Shown here: positions 1 to 6,000 of the stretch, piece by piece
Position numbering within the stretch: the stretch's first letter is position 1
How the letters are laid out: each line of letters opens with the position of its first letter
Assembly (NCBI GenBank): GCA_964353455.1
Contig: CAYGWP010000357.1
Location: 1 to 28,049 of the forward strand
DNA: 28,049 nt
Direction: 5' to 3'
DNA from: CAYGWP01 sp964353455
GTDB taxonomy: Bacteria > Planctomycetota > Phycisphaerae > FEN-1346
The notes under the pieces: model-generated
The model's input: only the letters and a program-made list of their open reading frames with translations
Databases searched by the model: none
Told to the model about the DNA's origin: nothing
Translations under genes and position numbers: made by a program

Positions 1-2571
1 GTCGTCGGGGCAATCGCGGTCGATGATGACCAGCACCAGCCGCCGGGTGACGGCGTGCAGCCCGGCGACGGCGGCGCGGTAGTCCTGCCCTTCCATGAGT
101 CCGCGGATGCGCTGAAGGTCGTCTTCCAGGGCGTCAAGGGATTTGGCGCGGCGTGTGCCCTTGGGGACGAAGCGTCTGATGGCACGGAGAGAGCGGCGGA
201 CATCTCGGCAGAGTTTTCCGAGGCGTGCCCCCTGCTGGGCGGTTTCGCCGGTAAGGTGGGCGTAGAATTCGCCGGGGCGACCGAGGAGGTTGCCCATTGC
301 GATGGCGAGTTGGCCGCGGAGGATGGAGTTGGCGGTCTCGTGCATGCTTGGGAGGATTTCCCAGGCGGCCTCGAGGATGCCGTGCTTAGAGACGGCCTCG
401 GCGCTGGATGCGATGAGCCGCTCGGGGTGCTTTTCCTCAAGCATGCGGAGGAGGTGTCGGACGGACTCGCGGCCGCCGATGTCTCCGAGGGCCCGCGCGC
501 AGGCGTCCTGGACCTCCGGGGACGGGCTCTTGAGGCACTCGACGAGAGGCGGAATCGCCCGCGGGTCGCCTATCTGGCCGAGGGCGAGGGCCACATCCGA
601 CCGGATCGTCGAGTGCGGGTCTCGCAGCCGATGGATGAGGGCATCGACGGCCTCGGGCGATCCGATGCGGCCCAAGGCCCGCGCGGCCTCCTCGCGCATC
701 TCCGGGTCCGCATCGTCCAGGCGCAGGACGAGGCCATCCATCGTCAGACTGCCGGAATCGTCTTCCAGGCTGCGGAGCCGCCGGACGGCCCGCCGCGGTG
801 TGCCGGGCTTGCGGATCTTTTCGAGTGCCCGGGCGCAGGCATCCTGCAACTCCGGGGTGGGGCTGGAGAGGTTCTCGATGAGGGCGGGGACGGCCCGCGG
901 GTCGCCGATGAGTCCGAGGGCCTGGGCGACCTCCGGCCGGATGGTCGAGTGCGGGTCGCGGAGGCGTTCGATGAGCGGCTCGACGGCGTCGGCAGAGCCG
1001 GTTCGCCCGAGGGCCCGCGCGGCCTCCTCGCGCACTTCGGGGTTGGGGTCGCGCAGGCGGTCGAGGATGTCTCCGACCGCAAGGTCGCTGGAGACGCCGT
1101 CGAGGGTCCTCAGGGCCCGGGCGGTATCGCCGGAACTGGCGGCGCTGCTGATGACGCTCAGGTTCAGGAACGTGCGGAAGATGCCGGGCGTAAAGAGCCG
1201 CGTGACGACGAACCCGACGGGCTTCTCGGTGCCCTCGCGGATCCTGAAGAGTATCAGAACGCTCAGTGACGACAGGACGAACGACACCAGGGCGACGATG
1301 TGGAAACTTCCGATGACGAACCCCTGCCAGAGTTCATAGTGGAACCCGCCCAGGAGGTCGCCCAGTTTGCCGCCCAGGAACGATCCGCCCGCCGCAATGA
1401 TGCCCACCGTGGCCATGTGCCACGAGAGGTAGGCGTTGCGGTTCCGCTGCGGCGTAAGGGTCAGCATCAACTGGCCGGAGCCGTCCCAGAAACCGGGTCC
1501 CAGCAGGCCGGCGATGATGGCCGTGACCACGAGCACGAACGGGTAGTTCCCCTGGGTCATGAAGAAGCAGCCGACCCACGTGGCCAGGGGATGGAGCGCC
1601 CCCAGCAGGACGGCGGGCTTGCGGCCAAATCGGTCCATGACGATGCCCCAGCCTGTGCCGGTGGCGATCATCGTGAGTTGAATGATGGCGGCGTTGATGC
1701 CGAGCCAGGTCATCGGGGCGCCGATTCCGCCCTGCGAGACATCGGCCGTGATGTACGGGGCGACGAACGGCCCCAGGACGCTCGTGGAGAACGACCACGC
1801 CCCGATGCTGATGGAGAACGTCAGGAAGTTGCGGTTCCGCAGCGGCTCGGTGAACTCGCGCCAGCCGATCCTCGGCGCATCTTTCCCGCGGGCGGGTTCC
1901 GGGATGAAGCCGTGGATGACGATGTCGAGGATGCCCGCCAGGCCGCCCACCGCAAAGACCGCCGCATAGACGTAGAAGATGTTGACGATCCTCAAGTGGT
2001 CCAGGGCAAACGTGACGCCGAAGAACCACGTCAGGTTGATGGCGCGGACGATCGTCGCCCGGCGGCCGAAGAACGTTGCCCGGATGTTCTCCGGCACAAG
2101 GTCCGCCATCCACGACCACCAACCGGAGGCCGTGCTGGTCATCAGTATCCACGAGACGACCATCGCCGCCGCAATGACCTTCGCGCCAAGTCCCTTGTCG
2201 CCACCCTGGGCCGCATACACCGACACCCCCGCCAGCACGAACCCCAGCAGCCGGTGCAGCACGTGGGCGATGACCCAGACGGTCTTGCGCTTCGGCGTGC
2301 GGCTGTAAATGAAAATGGCCGCAAGGTGAAAGAGCGAGGCCAACTGGACAAGCGAGACCATCTGGCCGAGTTGGCCGGGCGTGGCCCCCAGGTCGTTCTT
2401 GTAAAAGACGTTCAGGATCTGCTGCGGGGCGCAGACGGTGTACCATGCCGCGCCCATGATGCCGACCGCGATGTTGACGTTCATCGCGCGTCGCAGGCGG
2501 CTGGGCGTGATCGGGCGGCCGGCCGTATCGACCTGCATGCCGCCGTTAACGGTTAAGGTGTCGGCTTGCAT
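1..2571 (-). CDS. MFS permease fused to C-terminal HEAT repeats (3' end outside window)
   Basis: An uninterrupted minus-strand frame of 857 codons runs off the left edge. Residues about 30-455 are rich in hydrophobic helices and look like a major facilitator superfamily permease; an MFS motif A-like loop, MDRFGRKPA, sits at residues 312-320. Residues about 500-700 are two blocks of HEAT (PBS-lyase type) repeats, recognisable from EVREEAARALGR and DPHSTIRPEVAQALG, and the blocks are copies of each other offset by 112 residues. The rest (about 700-857) is a helical, basic region with no family I recognise. The start could be 2571, overlapping the cca stop by 19 bases, or the in-frame ATG at 2538, 15 bases after it; neither has a good Shine-Dalgarno site. 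It is probably co-transcribed with cca. The substrate cannot be deduced. The HEAT tail would lie in the cytoplasm if the topology is normal for MFS. Long plus-strand frames opposite it are shadows. Confidence 0.88.
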   Translation of the reverse strand, partial: MQADTLTVNGGMQVDTAGRPITPSRLRRAMNVNIAVGIMGAAWYTVCAPQQILNVFYKNDLGATPGQLGQMVSLVQLASLFHLAAIFIYSRTPKRKTVWVIAHVLHRLLGFVLAGVSVYAAQGGDKGLGAKVIAAAMVVSWILMTSTASGWWSWMADLVPENIRATFFGRRATIVRAINLTWFFGVTFALDHLRIVNIFYVYAAVFAVGGLAGILDIVIHGFIPEPARGKDAPRIGWREFTEPLRNRNFLTFSISIGAWSFSTSVLGPFVAPYITADVSQGGIGAPMTWLGINAAIIQLTMIATGTGWGIVMDRFGRKPAVLLGALHPLATWVGCFFMTQGNYPFVLVVTAIIAGLLGPGFWDGSGQLMLTLTPQRNRNAYLSWHMATVGIIAAGGSFLGGKLGDLLGGFHYELWQGFVIGSFHIVALVSFVLSSLSVLILFRIREGTEKPVGFVVTRLFTPGIFRTFLNLSVISSAASSGDTARALRTLDGVSSDLAVGDILDRLRDPNPEVREEAARALGRTGSADAVEPLIERLRDPHSTIRPEVAQALGLIGDPRAVPALIENLSSPTPELQDACARALEKIRKPGTPRRAVRRLRSLEDDSGSLTMDGLVLRLDDADPEMREEAARALGRIGSPEAVDALIHRLRDPHSTIRSDVALALGQIGDPRAIPPLVECLKSPSPEVQDACARALGDIGGRESVRHLLRMLEEKHPERLIASSAEAVSKHGILEAAWEILPSMHETANSILRGQLAIAMGNLLGRPGEFYAHLTGETAQQGARLGKLCRDVRRSLRAIRRFVPKGTRRAKSLDALEDDLQRIRGLMEGQDYRAAVAGLHAVTRRLVLVIIDRDCPDD

Positions 2572-3887
2572 CGTTCGGCTGCCAGTTGACGTGCCAGGGC
2601 CAGCGCCTCGTCCTTTGTGCCGGCGCGGCCCTCGAGTTGTGCATCATAAACCTGGTCCAGAACCTCGCGGAAACACGGCCCGGGCTGAAACCCCATGCCG
2701 ATGAGGTCGCGGCCGGTGACGAGCGGCTGCGGCCGCACCTCCTCTTCCCCCAGGGCGCGCCAGCGGGCCATGAGTTCCTCGTATGGCTCGGCCGTGCCGC
2801 CGGAGGCCAGGCAATCGGCCCGCCAGAGTTCGGCCAGTTCCTGGAAACCCTCCGCGGCGAAGAGGCGCTTCAGCGTCGCCTCACGCATCTCATCATAGGA
2901 CACCAGCCTCATGTGCGACCCCACCAGCCACGTGACCCGCCGCGTCTGGAGCGTCGAGAGACGCAGCCGCCCGCAGATCTCGGCGGCCATCCCCTCGCCG
3001 ATCTTCTCGTGGCCGTAGAAGGTCTTGCGACCGTCGCGGGTGACGGCCGTCCGGGGTTTGCCCACATCATGGAGGAGCGCCGCCAGGGCGAGTTCAAACG
3101 TCGGCTCGCGCAACTCGCCCACGCACAGGATGGTGTGCGTAAGGACATCCCCCTCGGGATGGACCGTCGGCCCCTGCTCAACGCCCTGCATCGCCTGGAT
3201 TTCGGGCAGGATGACGGCCATGAGGCCGAGGTCCCGCATCAGTTCGAGGCCCTTGCGGCGGCCGACCGGCAGGGCCGTCAGGATACGCTCCAGTTCCGCC
3301 GATACGCGCTCGCCGCTGACTGACGCGATACGCGGGGCGAGTTCCCTGACCGCCGCCGCCGTCGCCCGGTCGATCTGGAACCCGAGTTCGGCCGCAAACC
3401 GCACCGCACGCAGCATCCGCAGGTGATCCTCGGCAAACCGCGCCCGCCCGTCGCCGATGGCACGGATGATGCCGGCCGCGAGGTCCGCCCGCCCGCCAAC
3501 GTAGTCCACCACCTCGCCCGTATCCGGGTCGAGGAACATTCCGTTGATCGTGAAATCGCGCCGCAGGGCATCTTCGCGGGCATCAGTGAACGCGACCGCG
3601 TCGGGGTGCCGCCCATCGCTGTATCCCCCCTCGCGGCGGAACGTGGCCACCTCCACCTCCAGCCCGTCCTCCACAATTACCACCACGCCGAACGCCGCCC
3701 CGACCGTCAGCGCCTTCGGAAACAGCCCCACGACCTCCTCCGGCCGCGCGCTCGTGGCCACGTCGTAATCCTTCGCCGGACGCGAGAGCAGCAGGTCGCG
3801 GACGCACCCCCCCGCCAGCAGGGCCTGATGCCCCGCCTCGCGCAGGCGATGGATGATGAACTCCGCCAGTTGTCTCTGGGTGACCAT
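2553..3887 (-). CDS. cca: CCA-adding tRNA nucleotidyltransferase
   Basis: This 444-residue protein belongs to the class II CCA-adding enzyme/poly(A) polymerase family, which builds or repairs the 3' CCA of tRNA from CTP and ATP in the cytoplasm. The nucleotidyltransferase signature GGCVRD is at residues 26-31 and the metal-binding DYDVAT (D40, D42) follows, with a third acidic position near E79. RRDFTINGM at 109-117 and RAVRFAAELGF at 160-170 are the family's next conserved blocks. A C-terminal HD domain (H251, then HDVGK at 273-277) is present, as in many bacterial members. Length is normal. The start at 3887 lacks a clear Shine-Dalgarno site but lies about 35 bases after a likely transcription start. 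A poly(A) polymerase role cannot be excluded from sequence alone, but CCA addition is the better guess because no second enzyme is visible here. Confidence 0.95.
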   Translation of the reverse strand: MVTQRQLAEFIIHRLREAGHQALLAGGCVRDLLLSRPAKDYDVATSARPEEVVGLFPKALTVGAAFGVVVIVEDGLEVEVATFRREGGYSDGRHPDAVAFTDAREDALRRDFTINGMFLDPDTGEVVDYVGGRADLAAGIIRAIGDGRARFAEDHLRMLRAVRFAAELGFQIDRATAAAVRELAPRIASVSGERVSAELERILTALPVGRRKGLELMRDLGLMAVILPEIQAMQGVEQGPTVHPEGDVLTHTILCVGELREPTFELALAALLHDVGKPRTAVTRDGRKTFYGHEKIGEGMAAEICGRLRLSTLQTRRVTWLVGSHMRLVSYDEMREATLKRLFAAEGFQELAELWRADCLASGGTAEPYEELMARWRALGEEEVRPQPLVTGRDLIGMGFQPGPCFREVLDQVYDAQLEGRAGTKDEALALARQLAAERCKPTP

Positions 3888-3928
3888 GAGTCAGGAGACC
3901 GCCCCTTCGGCCCATTGTGCGACGGAAC

Positions 3929-3957
3929 ATCATACCGCGCCGCCCGCCGGTCGTAAA
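3929..3957 (-). promoter_or_regulatory. Probable sigma70-type promoter of cca
   Basis: On the minus strand, TTTACG (3957-3952) and TATGAT (3934-3929) are separated by 17 bases, the optimal spacing. They match the -35 and -10 consensus at 4 of 6 and 5 of 6 positions. Transcription would begin near 3922 and leave a leader of about 35 bases before the cca ATG at 3887. Confidence 0.5.
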
Positions 3958-3990
3958 GGACCGCGAGATTCTGACCATTGAACCTCGAAC

Positions 3991-4050
3991 CCTTCGGCTT
4001 CGCTCCGTTCGACAGGCTCACGGTCCGAGCAAGTCGAGGACAGGGCAGGC
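3991..4050. repeat. Intergenic repeat-like segment rich in imperfect palindromes
   Basis: This stretch opens the 1.2-kb gene-free region. It contains CTTCGGCTTCGCTCCGTTCG, then GACAGGCTCACGG and GAGCAAGTCGAGGAC. I recognise this type of sequence as a recurrent intergenic element in several high-GC environmental bacteria, but I cannot count copies in this genome. No coding signal is seen on either strand. Confidence 0.4.
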
Positions 4051-4074
4051 TTTGAACTGCCGTTGCCGTTTCGC

Positions 4075-4123
4075 CGCCTTGTTTAGCCGTCGCCTTGTTT
4101 AGCCGTCGCCGCAAACGGCGACG
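4075..4123. repeat. 16-bp tandem duplication followed by a hairpin
   Basis: The 16-mer CGCCTTGTTTAGCCGT occurs twice in tandem (4075-4090 and 4091-4106). The end of the second copy runs into a perfect 8-bp stem, CGTCGCCG pairing with CGGCGACG, with a CAAA loop (4104-4123). No T-run follows, so it is not a typical terminator. Confidence 0.6.
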
Positions 4124-4134
4124 TCCAAAACACG

Positions 4135-4152
4135 CGCCGGACAAGTCCGGCG
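4135..4152. other. Small palindrome in intergenic region
   Basis: CGCCGGAC (4135-4142) and GTCCGGCG (4145-4152) are perfect inverted copies separated by two bases. It is one of several small stem-loops in this region; no function is evident. Confidence 0.5.
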
Positions 4153-4182
4153 GCTAACTGTGCCGTTGCCGTTTTGCTGTTG

Positions 4183-4261
4183 CCTTCGTGCCTTCGTGCC
4201 TTCGTCCCTTCGTGCCTCGCTGTCCTGCCGTTCACTCCGCACTCCGAACTCCGCACTCCGC
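4183..4261. repeat. Two short tandem repeats (8-bp and 7-bp units)
   Basis: An 8-bp unit, CCTTCGTG with one variant, is repeated four times from 4183 to 4214. Shortly after, a 7-bp unit, ACTCCGC or ACTCCGA, is repeated four times from 4234 to 4261. Neither period is a multiple of three, so any frame reading through them is not a conserved protein. Confidence 0.8.
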
Positions 4262-4363
4262 ACTTGATGTTCCCTGATTTCCTTTGCCCCCCGCCCCCCG
4301 CCGACGTATCGTCGCTTGTATCCGTGGTCACGTCGTTCGCCGCGCCGGCGGCACGATGCCGTT

Positions 4364-4560
4364 CGGCCTGAAAGGCCGGCCACGTAACAGCCCGGGGCAC
4401 CGCCTGGGTACGCGAGAGGCCCGTCGTGATTTGTTTTTTCTCTTTGAAGCCCCGCATGGGGCGCCTGATAGTAGCCCCGCGGCGCGAGCCCGGGGTACCG
4501 GAGCGGAAGAATCATTTTTCTTTTGTTCTTTGTCTTGGGAGCCCCGCAGGGGCGACTGAA
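4364..4560. repeat. Array of GC-rich hairpins separated by T-rich tracts
   Basis: At least three perfect small palindromes are spaced along this segment: CGGCCT/AGGCCG around GAA (4364-4378), GCCCC/GGGGC around GCAT (4449-4462) and GCCCC/GGGGC around GCA (4541-4553). Weaker CCCGGG-type pairs lie between them. The palindromes are separated by T-rich runs near 4430-4445 and 4513-4536. The arrangement is like a composite intergenic repeat I associate with some PVC and Bacteroidetes genomes. No gene is supported here. Confidence 0.5.
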
Positions 4561-4646
4561 TGCCGCCGGAACACGCGGCGGGCCGGGGCACGGGCGAATC
4601 CTGTAAAAGTAATGTCTATTGGGACAGAGACGACAACGGATCGTCC

Positions 4647-4735
4647 GCAGATTGCGCAGATTGCGCAGAGGGGAGTTCGGGCAAAAAGCCGCCGGCTCCA
4701 GTGGCAAGGGACAAATGACGAACGACAAGTGACAG
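4647..4735. repeat. Further decayed short repeats
   Basis: GCAGATTGC is present twice in tandem (4647-4664) followed by a partial third copy. At 4708-4735 an imperfect motif of the form GACAAATGAC / GAACGAC / AAGTGAC repeats. Between here and 5040 I see no gene, only the octamer GTAGAATC at 4883-4890 and its inverted copy at 4933-4940. Confidence 0.55.
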
Positions 4736-5055
4736 GTTTTGTGGTTTACACATATCCGGGGGCCGGTACAATAATCCACGCAGCCCATCCGGCCGTTTCG
4801 GGAGGCCTGACCTTGACGTACGGGTCAAACGGCGCCTCCGCGGGCCGGGACCGCTTCGGCCAGCCGCGCGGGACGGGAAGAAGTAGAATCTCCCCTTTTT
4901 CCCCTAAGCCGTGTCCTCAGACAGAGTCGGCGGATTCTACCGCAGACACGGAAAACATACGCCCGTAGGGTGCTGGTATCAAGAAATCCCGGATTCCGGT
5001 TGACAGCCACCCCTGATAGGTTTAGAAACCACGGCGGAGACGCTTGACATTTTTT

Positions 5056-5083
5056 TTGCCCCAGGACGCCTTAGGCGTATAAT
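5056..5083 (+). promoter_or_regulatory. Probable promoter of the DUF6941 operon
   Basis: A perfect -10 hexamer TATAAT lies at 5078-5083. TTGCCC at 5056-5061, 16 bases upstream, is a 4-of-6 match to -35. A better-looking TTGACA at 5044-5049 is 28 bases away and too far. ACGCC/GGCGT (5067-5079) forms a small inverted repeat across the spacer that could bind a regulator. The gene starts 21 bases after the -10. Confidence 0.5.
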
Positions 5084-5104
5084 ACTCATGGCGGGGGAGG
5101 CACG

Positions 5105-5536
5105 ATGTCGCCAGAGAATAATGCCGGGGCAAAGCCGGTAGCGCCGTATGCCATAGCCTTAGTTGTATGTGACGCGATTTGGAGAGACCCGGGGACAGGG
5201 AAACGGACTATCCTCGGCTGCTTTTCGACGATCGGCGCTAACTCGTTTCCGGCCAAGCACCCTCTTATCTCCGTTTATGCTGCCGTGACCGACGCCCACG
5301 GAGTCGTGCCGATCACTTTGCGATTAGTAGATGTTGACGAGGCTGGGCCTCCGCTGGCCGAACTCAAGGTAGAACCAAAGGTTGAGGATCCGAGAATCGT
5401 TCTAGAACTGGAATTCGGCCTGATAAACGTTGTGTTTCCAGAACCCGGCGAGTACAGGCTCCAGTTGATGTCTCTGGAGTCGCTCCTTATGGAGCGCCGC
5501 ATTGTGGTGATTCAGATTGGAGAACAAGGCCAATGA
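5105..5536 (+). CDS. DUF6941 family protein
   Basis: The 143-residue product has no signal peptide or membrane segment and looks like a compact beta-rich cytoplasmic protein. The stretch TGKRTILGCFSTI near residues 31-43, followed by FPAKHPLISVYAAVTD and a late PGEYRLQLM, resembles DUF6941 proteins, which have no assigned function. The ATG at 5105 is well supported by GGGGGAGG at 5093-5100, only 4 bases upstream, and by the promoter before it. Its stop overlaps the next start (ATGA at 5533-5536), so the two genes should be translationally coupled. Base composition and codon use are clearly less GC-rich than in neighbouring genes, which suggests separate ancestry or recent arrival. The family assignment is from memory of conserved motifs and not from a search. 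Confidence 0.8.
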   Translation: MSPENNAGAKPVAPYAIALVVCDAIWRDPGTGKRTILGCFSTIGANSFPAKHPLISVYAAVTDAHGVVPITLRLVDVDEAGPPLAELKVEPKVEDPRIVLELEFGLINVVFPEPGEYRLQLMSLESLLMERRIVVIQIGEQGQ

Positions 5537-5730
5537 CACCGACACAAGAGCAGAACACGATTGAGATTCCGGGAATCGGGGTCCAGGTCTGCGGCCCCCC
5601 ACCAGGTGGTACACAGTTTGTAGTTTCAAGCACAACCAGCGGTTCCTATTCGCTGCCATTTGAAACACTTGGCCATCTTCTTTCTGATAAACCACTGCGC
5701 CGCCCCAACAGGAACAAGCCACAACAGTAG
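5533..5730 (+). CDS. Small protein coupled to DUF6941 gene, function unknown
   Basis: This 65-residue frame begins inside the stop of the preceding gene (ATGA overlap), which is the main reason to accept it. The protein has no membrane segment or signal peptide. It begins with a polar stretch, has a Gly/Pro-rich middle (GVQVCGPPPGG) and a basic, Pro/Asn-rich tail ending near residue 65. I do not recognise a family. It shares the lower-GC codon use of its partner. A conserved role beside DUF6941 proteins is plausible but unproven. Confidence 0.6.
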   Translation: MTPTQEQNTIEIPGIGVQVCGPPPGGTQFVVSSTTSGSYSLPFETLGHLLSDKPLRRPNRNKPQQ

Positions 5731-5794
5731 GGCCAACTCGGCGTTTTCCCCTTGACTGCCCGTCCTTGATTCTACTTTTCCCCGGCTTGCGCAG

Positions 5795-5854
5795 GCGGCG
5801 GTTCATGACGTGGTAGCACATCCCGCCCACCGAGGCTCGTGCACTGCAAGGCAT
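5795..5854 (-). pseudogene. N-terminal remnant of a REP-associated tyrosine transposase
   Basis: Reading the minus strand from the ATG at 5854, the first 20 codons encode a protein start containing ASVGGMCYHVMNR. This is the characteristic opening of Y1-type REP-associated transposases (IS200-like), where the motif is normally followed by G-N-x-R and then the catalytic HUH domain. Here the similarity stops abruptly after MNR and the frame continues into unrelated sequence, with no HUH motif nearby. The sequence just upstream (AAAAGGGGACATTCTGC, 5893-5909 on the minus strand) looks like the leader that often precedes such genes. I read it as a deletion remnant and not a working gene. Confidence 0.5.
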
Positions 5855-5943
5855 GCACCCAATCCTACCCCGCCCATGCCAGAAAACCCCAAGAAAGCAG
5901 AATGTCCCCTTTTGTCCGATTAGTCCAGTTGCCCCCATGGCGG

Positions 5944-6000
5944 CGCCGAAAAGAAAAGGTCCAGGAGTCTTAAGGGTCCTGGACCCTTTTCTTTTCGGCG
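5944..6000. terminator. Long bidirectional terminator hairpin overlapping a stop codon
   Basis: The arm at 5944-5966 (23 bases) is an exact inverted copy of 5977-6000 apart from one extra C, with a 10-base loop. Each strand has an A-rich first half and a T-rich second half, so it suits factor-independent termination in both directions. It lies between the convergent DUF6941 operon and the four-gene minus-strand operon. The loop holds the stop codon of the SBBP gene, and the right arm encodes that protein's last residues. Confidence 0.8.

Noticed and set aside
55..2556. Two long plus-strand open frames opposite the MFS-HEAT gene
   Set aside because: They are antisense to a minus-strand frame with clear permease and HEAT features; their products are rich in Asp, Gly and Arg with no family motifs, as expected from high-GC shadow frames.
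4083..5010. Several open frames of 60-230 codons in the intergenic region
   Set aside because: They read through short tandem repeats and hairpins, overlap each other on both strands, and lack ribosome sites.
5044..5083. TTGACA and TATAAT taken as one promoter
   Set aside because: Both hexamers are perfect but 28 bases apart, too far for sigma70; a weaker -35 at proper distance was preferred.
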